NCBI RefSeq assembly: GCF_947623445.1
Contig: NC_135240.1
Coordinates: 4,650,001 to 4,714,000 of the forward strand
Length of the DNA: 64,000 nt
DNA from: Clavelina lepadiformis
Taxonomy: Eukaryota; Chordata; Ascidiacea; Aplousobranchia; Clavelinidae
Reading direction: 5' to 3'
The number at the start of each line of letters is the position of its first letter. Within the stretch, counting starts at the first letter, position 1. The position numbers and the translations under genes are program-made. The notes below the pieces were generated by a model, which was not told where the DNA came from, did no database searches, and worked only from the letters and a program-made list of their open reading frames with translations. Shown piece after piece: positions 11,301 to 62,284 of the stretch.

Positions 11301-14300
11301 ACCATTGTGTTATCACCGAATACTTTTAGTGAAGAAAATGGACCAATTGAATATTATGGGATCTATATTGCTATCGGTGGTTAGTATTTGAATTAATTTT
11401 TAACAATCGTTTTATGATTACATGTAATAGATTCAAGTGGAGTTTGTGTCTCTTATTTAGGTTCAGACTTGTATCCAACTCTAACAACTATAAACAACTG
11501 CAAAAGTGTTACTGTCGTAAGTGAATGTGTCACACTTTGGACTGATGGTCAAGGCAACCTTATCCAGGATAATGTCCAGAAAATGATCACAGAAGTTAAT
11601 CGTCAATCTGGATCCATCAAGGTGATAAGAAACTTGTTCTAACGTTTGCCAAAGAATAGACTGATCAGCAAACATGGAACTTTATAGATTTTGTAACAGC
11701 GCGTTTTTAACATCTTTTACTTTTTTTATTTAGTTTATTATTGGAGATGGTTCAGTTACACTGTCTCCATGTAACCACACCTATGTCAACTATCCTCTGC
11801 AACCTGATACTGGTTATCGTGTAGCTGTGGCTGCTAAGACTGGAAATGATCAAATGACTACAACAAATTGGTCTTTAATAATTGTTACTGGTAAGAGTTA
11901 ATTTTGAAACAAAGCGTTAGTTTCTGCTCATCCCTGTATGTGTTTTAAATAAAGTAGCCGACACCTTACATCTGCGCTTATTTTTTATTTTACTCATTTT
12001 ATGAAGTATTCAGAGAATGTCATGTAATAATTTAAACTCTTGGACTGTTGAACTCCTAAGCAATGGAAATTCATATGAATTATATTTTGTGTTTGGTGGC
12101 TGTGCTAATCGTGTATCATTATAACAATATTGTGTTTAACACTTCCCATATTTTAAGCCCTTAGAGTTTAGCGATGAGTTTAGAGTCTTTTCTCACCTGT
12201 TAATTTCACATGTTTTTTTATTGAGCTCTGTTGGAGCATCACTTCAAGTTATCCAAGTTTTCCAAAATAAGCAACATTGCCAACAAATATAATCAGCCTG
12301 AAGAAAGCAAATGCGTTTTTAGCATTTAATTAACAAACATTTTTCTTGAGGGTTATCTTTGATAAAAAGCTTACAAGTTGGTTGATCTAAAAGCAATTAT
12401 GTACAGTGTGTCCATAACATCAAATGTAACGCAGGTAATTTCTATCCAACTTGTTACAACCTGTAAACCTAATGCCCTCCCGCAGGAAGGCTAATGAGGC
12501 TATCATGAACATAACTTTTTATCTCACTTAAAACGTAGCCGCTTTAATTGTTCACTTTCACTTGTTTCTTTCTGCTGCTGCATACATCTTTATAACATTT
12601 TAAGTATTTTTTGTGACCAATTCTTAAATGTGTTCTACTTTATTATTTAAGCACTGTATTGATACATGATGATATAAACATTCATATGTTTGTTATTCCA
12701 TGTCATTCTTTATGTTTATTTTCTCTTCAATGTGTCAAGGCAATATGTTTTATTTTCTATCATAATAATACAATAGACATGTTGATGTTCGTGATACCAC
12801 TTAGCAGGTTTTTGTTGATTGCGTTAAGCATAAGTCTGCTGCCATTAACATTGTTTTTGTTTCATATTTACGGACTTTTCTTATCAAATAAGATCCACAA
12901 TCATCAGGTGAGATGGTTACAAATCTTTTTTGACTGTTAAACTACACAAATTATTATTTTATATAAACTTGTGTTGTTTAGTTTGTTTATTATGTTGATT
13001 ATGTTTTTTCATTCAGAGCAATTTGTTATGCTTATTAAAAAAGCTATTGTGCTAATTTAAGCGTTAGTTTTCACTCGATAAAAATCTTCATTTTAAGGAT
13101 CAAACGCTGGTTTAATTGCTGGAGTAGTTTGTGGAGCAATTCTTCTCCTGCTGGTGATCATTGCCGGGATTTATTATTATCGTCGCCATGAAAAAAAAGG
13201 GTAAGTTGTTTATGTTTGTTTGTTGAATAAAGTTATAAAAATATCAAAGAGAAAGTTTTATTTTGGAAACTTATCGCTTTATGTTGTTGTTGTTTGTCTT
13301 TTTTATGCTTCAAGCATTAGAAAATAAGTCAAACCTAGTGAACATAAGTGTTTTAATATTTTAAACGAGCAGTTTCATTTCATGTTTAAATTTGTTGCTT
13401 AACGTTTATTTTCTTCTGTTTTAAATAACAATATAATTCAACAGGATAACGGAAAGAAATCTGCCCTTTCCCAACTTGAATATTTCAACAGAGGATAACA
13501 GAAATCGGTAAGTAAATTTTTTATAATAGGTTTAAAATTACTTTTTAAAAATCACTTCTTAAAAACCATTACTTTTGATAGTGATTTTCATGGACTCTTA
13601 CAATAGGTGGTTATGGATGATCACATTAGATTTATGTTTTTTATGAGCTTAACACACTCCTTCGGTATCTTGTGTTATTGGTAACATCCTTACATACTTT
13701 TTTGAAAAAAAAAAACAAGTCAAACATTATCGTAGATCTATTCCAATGTCAAAGTTTAAAACTAAGTTCAAACTTTCCTCACAAATGGACCTGCAAAGTG
13801 AATTTAGGGTAAGAGGCATCAGATAAATTGATCAAAGCTGTTAATCCTCAAAATCTATGTTTAAATTTGTCATCTTGGGCAAAACTTGTTGATAATCAAT
13901 TCTACTTATAACTATTTGCGGTGTTGATTCAATTATATATATTTTGTTTCTGAGATTACATAAATTGATTGCATGTTGATGGTTTGATTCCAACTCTTCA
14001 ATCATGTTCACGAATCTGCATCGCATGTTATTTATGAATACTAGTATGCATTGATTTGCTTGAATTTAGTCGTTGAGTCTTTAATAATCATCAATGTTCC
14101 ATGTCTAAAGACATAGAATAGTAATTAATTTCTTCCGCTATCTGAAATACTTAATGTAAATGATTGTAATATAATAATAGTTAAAATATAATAATATAAT
14201 TGAACGTTTGATAATAACAAGCGTTAGTTAAGCAGTGATTAACAAAAGAACTGGTGTGCGGTGTTTACAGAAATTACCAAAACCTGCAAAGTCGTCTCTC

Positions 14301-16320
14301 ACTGCTGATCAAAATCAAGATCGCAATCGTCACTCTGACTTTGTACCATGTGAGCATCCAGCTAATAAGTTATTTGTTTGTTTCTAATACTTGAAGTTTC
14401 TCATCAACGCTTATGTGCTAGATGATTCGAATCGAGTTAAGCTTGTTCCTATAATGGAGAAATCTGCTTGCGACTACATTAACGCCAGTTATGTTGCAGT
14501 AAGTAGCACTTCATGGTTTTGTCGTATGCTGTGGTTTGAACTGTTTGTCTTTTTGTTGTGTCTGGTATTTTGTTATGTTGCTACTGTAGTCATATTATTT
14601 TATGCAGTATGCATTTTAACTTTCTCATTTTACAGGGCTATACATCTTCAAAAGAATATATTGCAACACAAGGTTCACTGGCCAACACAATGAATGATTT
14701 TTGGAGGATGATTTGGGAGCAAGAGTGTTCATATATTGCTATGATTGGAGAACTGGTGGTTAAAGGTATCATTTAAGTATTTGAGCCAAATCTTGAAGTT
14801 ACTGAAAATGTCTTCTTAAGGAGTGACACAATTTTCTACTTTTGCTACTGTCTTGAAACTAAACAGGTGTTGGTTTTAGGGGAAGTTGCATGCAGCAAGT
14901 ATTGGCCTTCTGAGAACGGTTCAATTGCATCCGATGACTTGTCAATTAGTTTAGTCTCAGAAACTGTTGAGCGTTGGACAAAACGTGTAATTAAACTGGA
15001 GTCTGTAAGTCCCACATGATTTTATTGTAATGTGCGCAATCCATCAAGTAGAAATGTTCCAATTTCAGAAAAGGAAGGTTCGTTTGATCAAACAATTTCA
15101 ATTTCCTGAATGGTTGGATGAAGGTTACCAGAAAGAATATCTCAAGTCTCTGGTCGATTTCGCCACTTTTATTAGAAGTGAGTTGAAGAAAGATGCCAAC
15201 CCGGGTCCGGTGGTAGTTCACTGCAGGTTTTTTTATTTCTATTGTCTCTACACTTCACTTAATATTTTTGTACTTGTGCATTTTACATTTTTATTTTAAG
15301 TTCTACCTGATACTACTTTTTATCTCGCATAAAAGCAATGGAAGTGGAAGAACCGGTACATTCATTTCACTTGATCGCTTGTTACAAGAAATGCAGGAAA
15401 AATCTTCTGTTAATATTTTTGAAACTGTTCAACAACTGAGACAGGACAGGATGGTCATGGTCGAAAATTTTGTAAGTATCTGATTCACAATCTTTAAGCG
15501 GTATTCAGGGCTGACCTTAGTAAGCGTGGAGCTCAATGCAAGAACTGATGGTGGGACCCCTTGTTGATTTTAAATAAAATAATGTAGTAATAATAATAAT
15601 AGTTCTATTCTAAACCATATATCACCTTTTTGCAAATCATCTTCCATCAAAGCTTTGCTTCGTGATATATTCTCAGCAAAATATTCTCTTTCGAGACGAA
15701 ATTGAGAAATGTGATTCAGGCAAAATAAAAGCTTGGTTGTTATTTTTGTTTTGGTTCTAAGCAGCGTGAGGCCCAACGCAGTCACATCTCTTGCCTTGAC
15801 CTAAGACCAGCCCTGGTTCAATTGCGCTTTTTTATGCTAAATTATGCTGAAATGCCGGAGTATGCGATAATAAAACAATGATTTGTAGCTTCACCAAAAA
15901 GTGTTTTGTATTACTTAATAGTTTTCAATATTAGTTTTTCTTTGTATTCTCATTACATCTTCATTTGCTTTCAGAGTCAATACTTAGTTTTGTATAAATC
16001 TGTCGAATATGCTGTGAAGTGCAACATGTATGATGACGTCATTTTTGACAACAAGTATGAGAACACCATGTTAAGTAATAACCAAGGTAAAATGTATCTC
16101 TCACTCTTCTTGCATCGTTTTTAAATCTCTTTAACGATCCATCTTAGACGTACATTCTTTAACGTTGCTGTTCTGCTTTTGTGACGTAAATTATTTGACA
16201 ATTCGAACTTCACAGATATTTTGGTTAATATTAAATTACGTTTTCGGTTAAACTTTTGCAGATGTTGTTTATCAAACTATACCAGAGCTTTATGAAGAAT
16301 ACGAACGAATCGAAGGATGA
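2327..16320 (+). CDS. Gene A: R3-type receptor protein tyrosine phosphatase, divergent catalytic domain (5' partial)
   Basis: Predicted single-pass membrane receptor with at least seven FN3 domains, a membrane-proximal module, one TM helix and one PTP domain. The 23 exons below join in phase to 1173 codons plus a TGA at 16318-16320, which supports the model. The 5' end is missing because the first exon starts in phase 1. The overall plan matches R3 receptor phosphatases (single catalytic domain, FN3 ectodomain). It lies head to tail with gene B and shares exon phases, and three PTP exon lengths (77, 130 and 136 nt), with B and C. The PTP domain keeps the Cys and Arg of the signature but departs from consensus in several catalytic loops, so activity is uncertain. 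Its exons are described in the next three entries. Confidence 0.85.
2819..2972. mobile_element. hAT-type MITE, 154 bp
   Basis: Perfect 16-bp terminal inverted repeats (CAGGGATGTCCAACCT at the left end and its reverse complement at the right) are flanked by a perfect 8-bp target duplication, CTTTAGAG at 2811-2818 and 2973-2980. TIRs starting CAGGG with an 8-bp duplication are diagnostic of hAT elements. It has no coding capacity and lies in a gene A intron. Confidence 0.93.
3394..3927. mobile_element. Possible old hAT-like element
   Basis: The left end CAGGAGCCTCCGACCTGTGG resembles hAT ends of the 'CAGGGGTTCTC...TGGCCC' kind, and a plausible right end, ...CTGAGAACCCTG, occurs about 530 bp on. 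The TIR match is loose and the flanking 8-mers agree only partly. It may be a decayed element or chance. Confidence 0.3.
5486..6148. mobile_element. TA-flanked inverted-repeat MITE, 663 bp
   Basis: The two ends are inverted copies of about 24 bp that differ at three positions; the core is CTAGG-A/G-CGATTATTTT. Both are bordered by TA (5484-5485 and 6149-6150), as for Tc1/mariner-like insertions. The interior is rich in GTCAAAA motifs near both ends and has no recognisable transposase. Confidence 0.7.
6608..6845. mobile_element. hAT-type MITE, 238 bp
   Basis: Terminal inverted repeats of 15 bp (CAATGTTCCCTCTAA and its complement) are flanked by 8-mers GCCAAAAC (6600-6607) and GCTAAAAC (6846-6853), matching at 7 of 8. 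The interior begins with a GC-rich run of alternating TGCGCG/GTGCGCA motifs that stands out from the AT-rich intron. Confidence 0.87.
7021..7110 (+). pseudogene. Relic of an FN3 exon in a gene A intron
   Basis: This stretch (starting CTTCACCTGGATTCAAACAC) is almost the same as 23010-23095 in gene B, which is itself a decayed copy of the FN3 exon at 22329-22607. Only the distal part of the exon survives here, with frame breaks and no splice sites. It precedes the live FN3 exon 7200-7469, as its counterpart precedes 23193-23459. Confidence 0.6.
8435..8512. repeat. 11-bp tandem repeat, about seven copies
   Basis: Unit ACTTTCATTTC is repeated head to tail without visible variation. It is intronic in gene A. 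Confidence 0.93.
9435..9733. mobile_element. hAT-type MITE, 299 bp
   Basis: Perfect 15-bp TIRs (CAGGGCTACTCAACT and complement) are flanked by a perfect 8-bp duplication, ATTTAGTC at 9427-9434 and 9734-9741. It is non-coding and sits in the gene A intron 8277-9884. Confidence 0.93.
11236..13507 (+). other. Gene A membrane-proximal module, TM helix and juxtamembrane exon
   Basis: Exons 11236-11379, 11461-11621 and 11734-11890 encode the module next to the membrane that B and C share. It has '[11 protein letters not shown]' followed by a cysteine-containing segment ([12 protein letters not shown]) and '[15 protein letters not shown]'. Exon 13098-13200 encodes the TM helix: Gly-rich start [20 protein letters not shown], then YYYRRHEKK as the stop-transfer. 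Exon 13445-13507 is a short phase 2 to 2 cytoplasmic exon. The intron 11891-13097 (1.2 kb) shows no exon or clear repeat. Unlike gene C, this module has no dibasic furin-like site. Confidence 0.8.
13736..16320 (+). other. Gene A PTP domain and C-terminal tail, catalytic loops altered
   Basis: Exons 13736-13808, 14271-14349, 14422-14498, 14636-14765, 14880-15004, 15069-15226, 15336-15471, 15975-16086 and 16262-16320. Canonical features kept: [21 protein letters not shown] and the P-loop [10 protein letters not shown] with its CX5R. Changes against B and C: the pTyr-loop KNRY equivalent reads RNRH; the WPD loop reads WLDEG (Asp kept, Pro lost); ATQGPL reads ATQGSL; the Q-loop starts ENFSQY where B has QTDSQY, so the first Gln is Glu. 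The tail carries KYENTM and a C-terminal acidic Tyr cluster ending [11 protein letters not shown]. It could be a weak phosphatase, a substrate trap or a pseudophosphatase. Confidence 0.85.
15506..15815. mobile_element. Probable hAT-like MITE, 310 bp, in the gene A PTP region
   Basis: The ends are inverted copies, CAGGGCTGACCTTAG and CAGGGCTGGTCTTAG, two mismatches in 15. The flanking 8-mers (GCGGTATT and GTTCAATT) do not form a convincing target duplication, so it is either old or of another family. It lies between the P-loop exon and the next exon. Confidence 0.55.
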
Positions 16321-19300
16321 TTGACATATCTGCTGTATTTTGTTTCTATTAGCATTGACGTATTAACATTTAGCTTTATTTTTACCGCATTGTTACGCGA
16401 TGTGAAGTGTTAGTTCAGTTAAATGTTTGTTACTCTGAGCGTCATGAAAATTTATTGCGTTAAGTGTCGCTCGATAAATGTCATCAATTTGTCTATATTC
16501 ACTTTTGTAAAAAGTCACATGAAAAATTTGTTATTATTACGAAATATTTAGTTATATTTTTGTTATGCAATGCATTCTATTACTGTACATCCATTTATTG
16601 TTCGTGAGCGTGCTTTCCTTTTATTATGTCACAGTCAAAGGCGACTCATCAACGCTACGAATACTGTAGGGTGAGATGTGAGAGTTTGTAAGGAAAAAAT
16701 TTGACCCCCGGTGTACCTCCCAGCGACCTTGTAGCCGAGCAAGCAAACTCCACTAAATATAAATCTTTAAGTAAAGCATAAGCTTCAGGTGGCGTCAAAC
16801 ACCAAAAAATGCCATAAAATCTTTGTTTGTTTTATACAGTAAATTTACTAAAAGACGGATTACTCGAAAAATCCTCCATGGGGCTCTCTGTAATTTTGCA
16901 TGTCAATTTGGTATGTTTTGAACTACCATTCCATAAAATGCCATCGAAAAACCATGATTCAAACTTTTCTTCCCGAGGTGCAAAATAAGCACGGTCACAC
17001 AATAAACATAAACTAGAATTTTTGGTCTACCCAAACCCAATTTTAGCTACTTTCATGCTACTTTTTAGCATAATTCCGCTCGCGACATGGGACATTGAAG
17101 CACGCCAAAAGCTAGGGTAATTCCCGGGTTAGAAAACAATGCCAACCATGCTGCATTCTGATTGGTCTAAATATGTTTTTTAAAGCCCTATGTAGGACGT
17201 CCAACAAACTCATTGTGTTCCATATCATGTTTTAGTTTGTTGTGTATCATAGAAATCAAAATTAATCATTGCACTTTATAATCATAAACTGTGAGTCTGT
17301 GACGCATGGTATTATGATAAAGCATTTACACTTTACACCAATGTTTCCTACTCGCCAAGTTTTCCATTCGCGTTATGTAATTGGTAGTTGCTCAAACTTT
17401 TGATCCTCACTCGCTGTATTTCTTTTAATTTAAATGGAATTTATCGTGTCATTGTGTTATTCTTGACAATAATTATGTTAATGGCGATTGAAAGTTATGC
17501 AAATTTTTCTGCTGATGGTAGGCTATCACAGTAACTCTGGAACAGTTCACCAATCATCAACCAGTAAACTGAAGCAAGGGTCGCTCACGGCTGACCAAAA
17601 GTTTTCCTTTTAGCTCAAATCATTCAATTGCGAGTCTTATGGAAACTATCTCCACAGCAGAGAACATACGTTATATATAGTACAGTCAAATTTGCAGTAG
17701 TTATGCGTAATTTTTCCATCTGCTGGTTGGATATAATTTTCGTTATATTTTAAACAAGTGCTGTGAAATTCTATTCCGGCATTTATGTTGCATTTATGTA
17801 AATTTTAAATAACGTATACACTCGGGGTTCGGGTATTTTTGACCTTTTCCTGACCCTTATATCCTTGCATATACACAAGCAGCCTACACTTTGCCATATC
17901 AAAGGTTTCCGCAGCAACAGTCGTTCAGGTCGTTGCATGTTGCATGTGTGATTATAAAAACTGTCAAAATTATTAAATAATAATTATTTATAATAGTTGA
18001 GTAATTTTAGCATATTTAATTCAATTTTAACATATTTTATTCACAGTTTTTATTGCATCTGTAAGTTCCTATATAGCTGAGGGTATAAGTTGAAAAGGGT
18101 TGTTATGAACTATTATAATCTTAATCTTCGGACTGAGGAAAGTTGTCGCTCGATACAAGCTCAGCGACAAATTTTGTTCTTCATTTCAAATTAAATTTAG
18201 ATTAGAAAAGTTAGTATTTGAACAGGGTTTTTCCCTACTTCGATATCGGATATAAAATCGGTGTTACAGCATTTTGTGACTTTTGTCTTTGGTTAGAACG
18301 CTGGGACAGGATGTTGATCATTTTTCTCCACAAACGATGGGATGTTTAAGTCGTTTTTTCAAATGATTTTTGTCAAGTGAACAGGGGTGTATAGTCATAG
18401 CAGGCTATGCGGTCTTATTCTTAGATTAATTACTGTTCCGAATTGTTGTAGTAAACACTGCAGTTCTCTTTTAGCTTTAGTTGAAGTCAATATTGTTAGG
18501 CTAATTGCCAGTTTTGTACGTCTGTGACGTCACCATTCTATTTGTGCATAATTCTCAACACTCTTCACTTATCGGTTAAATGAATACAAATGAATTTTAG
18601 TTCAATCTTTTTTGGAAACATTTTTCTTGTATCTTCTGAATAAACGAGCAGGGCAGTGCCAGGTTGCATTCCGTGCATTTGGTTAGCTACGCTGCCGAAA
18701 TAAGTGAAAAATAGAAAAAGAGCACAGTGTATCCTTTTTTGTTTTTTAGAAATCATATTTGGCTTACAATGTTTTTGCCGTATTCGAATTGTAGACCAAG
18801 CTGACTTTCGGCATAAGCACGCTTTGCACAAATTACACCCTGGGGGCATTGGGGGCGCTTTTCTGTCAATTCTCCAGTGAACAAAAAGTACACAAAGTAA
18901 TTTTAATTTTTATGATTTCCAGCGCAATGATCGCATAAAAGATAAATCCCGCGACAAAGTAATAAAAGCATTGAAGCGTGCATTTTTGGTCTCTGAATGG
19001 AAGCGTGGGTTGAAATTTTACTTCTGACTCCATGCAGTGTTTCACCGGTACTATGCTTTATTCAAAACCCCGTAAATTGTTCATAACGCCAGTTATAAGA
19101 GATCTTGATTGAAAGCAGCTCCCTAAGTCCCTGGGTCACACACTTAAAACAACTCAAGCATAACGTAAATAGAAATCAAAGAAACACCAAACACAATGTA
19201 CTACAGATAAGAATTTAAATTGAAATACTTACAATAACAAACAAGCTGTGTTTAGTTGCTAAAACTAAGGATTTCTTGGTTGTTACTTCATAAAACAGTG

Positions 19301-19501
19301 TTTGTCATCAAGGGATACTAGTCACATCAGGTCATAATATTTTACTGCTATTACACTTGCATCATGTTTTTACAAATTAGCCAAAGAGTTTTGTCAAACA
19401 CCAAACTTGAACAATATTATTTGTAGTTTTGTAAAGATGTTTTGCGAAGATGTTTGGAAAGTGATGAATCTACTAAGTTTAAAAAATAATTACTTCTAAA
19501 A
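16321..19501. other. Intergenic region between genes A and B
   Basis: This 3.2 kb holds the 3' UTR of A and the promoter side of B. I see no exon, RNA gene or paired terminal repeat. A strong poly(A) signal directly after the A stop was not evident. Confidence 0.5.
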
Positions 19502-31077
<11,576 letters not shown>

Positions 31078-31114
31078 GTACATCAGCCCTACATCAAAAA
31101 ATTTTCTCATTGTA

Positions 31115-31120
31115 ATTAAA
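31115..31120 (+). terminator. Possible poly(A) signal of gene B
   Basis: An ATTAAA hexamer lies 38 bases after the gene B stop codon. This is a common variant signal, but the region is AT-rich and chance matches are frequent. Confidence 0.3.
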
Positions 31121-32521
31121 ATATCACTTAAAGTATGTTTCAAATGCTTGAGCACTTAATATTTTATTCATTAGATAAAGTTCTTATTTTATTCGTCCAG
31201 ACATTTCATATAATTTTGATTCTATGCTGTTTGTTCAGGTGCATTTGTTGAATCATGTGGTCTGCTGCGAATTAATTATTAATGCGCATTAGGTAAACCC
31301 GCCATCTCACTGTAATCAAAAGCGCTCCCTAATTTCCCACATTTTGTTTCAAACGAGTGCGTATTTCCACTGTTTTCACATTTGATATTTCTAATTTTGT
31401 AACATTTTAATTCTACTCTTTTTGTTGTTTTGCATATATTTCAATTACTCTATGAGTCTATGCTATAGAAGGAGTGTTTTAGCTTCGAGGGGCAATCAAG
31501 TCTTATCCAGTGTTCATCGTCCGTTGTGTGCAATTTAATTATAATTTTGTTTTATTCAGAGATGAAGTTGTTCTTTACCATATAATGACAATAGTAAATG
31601 TTTGGCCGACTTCATTTTAATTCTTCTGATGAATTACGTTTGTGAAACCGTGTGCGGCTCAGCTGTGTAGACAGAGCACAGCTTTGCGGAAGCGCATAGT
31701 CAATTGCAATGATAATCGCTTGTTGTTCTCTCTCAATTTCACCAGGGTTTACTTGGTAATCTTATTACTTTAAAGGTGCAAAGAAGGCGATTTATAATCT
31801 TGACTTGACTAATCAACGCTGCCTAAGAAAGTGCAAACCCGCCATTAACATTTCCGTACAACAACCTTCTATTGCGGCACGACAATCTTCTATTAGGACG
31901 ATTACCTCATTTTAACTTGTAGAAGAAAAGACGCTTGCATGGAGCAAGTACGTTTCATTTTGCAATCTCTGCATAAAAGTAGCAAAAGCGGCCTCACGTG
32001 GTCGTTCAAACCAGTTGCGAGTTTACGCAGTCAATAAATCGGTTCTTCCTCTTAGACGGCTTCCACCAAGTGGGTCAAGTTCTAGAGAAACTTAATAATC
32101 TTGAAGCCGTCTTTGGTTAATTACGCTCAAATCAAATGGTTGAAATGATCGTGAATACTCAAAATTCCAGAAAAAAAATTTATGAACTGATACTAAACTA
32201 ATCATTCGGTATAAGCCCTAGGTATAAATTGGTAAAATTAAGCCTCCAATAACCTCACATTTTTTGTTAAGTTAAACTCAAATGTGCTGATTCAGTTCTA
32301 TTTCACATTGTGTCTTGTTGTGGACATTGTCTTAGGCCAAGGTGCAATGCCAAACACATTGTATTAAGCTAATGATTGTTACGTCATTGTATGTTATTAA
32401 TTAAGTCATTTAAGATTAGGCTTACATAGTATGAGGTAAAACTACGACATCCTCGCACCAATAACGACCTCCTCAACAAGCCAGTCTGAACTAGGCAAAA
32501 CAATCTAATTGCTAATTGCAG

Positions 32522-32689
32522 GATGCATCACTTTTCAAGTTTCTCGGAGATACTGACATTGGAATCGTCCCTTCCTCGAACCAAGAGGCTGTCACCGACA
32601 TTCGTTCAGTCCAAGTCCACTACAAAGATGAGATTGAGAACCAGCAGATAGAATTTATTTCGCTCGATCCCGATAAAACATTGATTTAA
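32522..32689 (+). CDS. Possible exon of an unrecognised gene
   Basis: After a good acceptor (CTAATTGCAG), a frame runs 55 codons to TAA, beginning DASLFKFLGDTDIGIVPSSN and rich in charged residues with no low complexity. It resembles real protein more than the surrounding AT-rich frames do, but I recognise no family. It could be a terminal exon of a small gene, an alternative 3' exon of gene B (its phase 0 entry does not fit the last B exon), or noise. Confidence 0.22.
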   Translation, partial: DASLFKFLGDTDIGIVPSSNQEAVTDIRSVQVHYKDEIENQQIEFISLDPDKTLI

Positions 32690-32816
32690 TCGGGGGCCAC
32701 ATATCAAAGATCAAACCGACCGGTTCACAATGTTAGTAACTAAACTTTTTACACATAAGAGGATTACATCGATAATAATTAATGTTAAATGTATAATAAT
32801 TGCATATTTCATACAG

Positions 32817-33007
32817 GGTCCCTCTTAAATGCTTCTATCGGGGTTGAATTGGTTGCTAATCTTTTTCACGACGGTTATGTACAAGGATCAATTCAAGTTA
32901 AACTCAGGGAACTCGTAGAAAATCACAATCAAAATAATTTCTCTCGTATAAAAAAGCACAATGACAAATTAGACGCGAAACTAGAGGCTGCCGCTGTCAA
33001 GTTATAA
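32817..33007 (+). CDS. Possible second exon of an unrecognised gene
   Basis: After the acceptor CATACAG, a phase 1 frame begins SLLNASIGVELVANLFHDGY, continues with VQGSIQVKLRELVENHN and ends in a charged, probably helical segment (KKHNDKLDAKLEAAAVKL) before TAA. No family is recognised. It lies just after 32522-32689, which itself ends with a stop, so the two cannot be spliced in series without alternative sites. Confidence 0.22.
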
Positions 33008-34309
33008 AAGCAATTATGGTCGCATTAAAATACACGATGCGGTCAAGGAATAAATTTCATGAAGCCACAAAATTAACACGACAGAGCACAAAGTAGTGAT
33101 TGGCGAAATATATTAATCGATAAATTGATTGAGAAGAATGCATCGCGGTCGGTAGAATATCGAAGCGCCCGATTCATCTAATTTCACACAAGTGCCATCA
33201 TCAAAATATAAAACACAAGCAAATAATACGACGATACCTCAATGAAATATTATATAAAAATCTAATACGACATACCACGATCAAAAGTGATTGAAATGAC
33301 GTCACCATATACGAAAGTGACGCAATTGATGACGAAATACTTTCTAAAACCGAGCAAAAATGCTGCAATGAAAAAGGTTATTAAGGAATTAAGTTGGCTA
33401 CGCACACACGCGGAGATACATATGTTGGTTAGGATGCGAGTTAAATCGAATACAAAGAGTTGAAAGCAATTGCGGCCAATGCAAAGCACGACTCAAGCAA
33501 ATGTGAAGAAATGACGAGATTTTATAGAAAAGCTGGAAAATTACGCCCAAACAAATCTTGAATAATGTGCAATAGTTCATCGACACGTCATGTCCTGTCC
33601 TGTCCGATCAAGCAACAGGATTACCGCCTGTTTCGTCATCGGATGAGCTGGAGTCCTCTGCCAAAACAAACAAAGAAATGTTAAGTATTTGCTACAGTTG
33701 AGATAGAACACGGTGCCGTGTCCTCGCCTTGGAAATGAAACCGAACTTGAACTTTAATTCAACTTTACTACGAAATAGATGCAATAATATGCAGAGGTTG
33801 TTTTCGGAAGAAATAAAAATCGCGAAAAAGTATAAATAAAAACATTAAACAACATAAAAATAAAGTGAACCTCGCGAACTAAAACAAAACAAAAGATGGC
33901 TGTCCATGCAAAACTGAAAATAATTTCATTCCGCCGCACTAGGCCGATTACATTGAAGCCGCGTTGTTGAAGCCGAAATCACCGAAGGAACCTGACATCA
34001 AAGACACGCATACCTGGTGTGACGTGAGAAGATTCAGGTGAGGTCACGAAAGACAGTGCTCGGTTAGACGTGTGTGACGAAACAAAAGTGGGCGATGAAT
34101 GAAAACTTAAGACAAGTGCGGGTGAATAGGAGGAACATGCATTCAAAGTTGGTTGATAATGAAGGAGAAATGCGGCTGAAAATTGGCTTTTTGTCAAAGT
34201 CAAAGTCAAAAACAAAATTGCTGCTGAAAATATTTTTCGCTGGAAAACCATCGCAGGTTCCAATAAGTTTGTTGGGCACAAAAATAACAGCATGAGTGAC
34301 GGGCTGGTT

Positions 34310-62284
<27,975 letters not shown>

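Larger units (their letters stand above)
31078..34309. other. Intergenic region between converging genes B and C
   Basis: Gene B ends at 31077 and the longest form of gene C ends at 34310 on the other strand. The region holds both 3' UTRs and is less AT-rich than the introns from about 31900 on. Two possible exons (32522-32689 and 32817-33007) are the only coding-like signals. No terminal inverted repeats were seen. Confidence 0.5.

Noticed and set aside
15506..15823. Clean 8-bp target duplication at the 15506 element
   Set aside because: Flanks GCGGTATT and GTTCAATT match at only four of eight positions, so the hAT label rests on the TIR alone.
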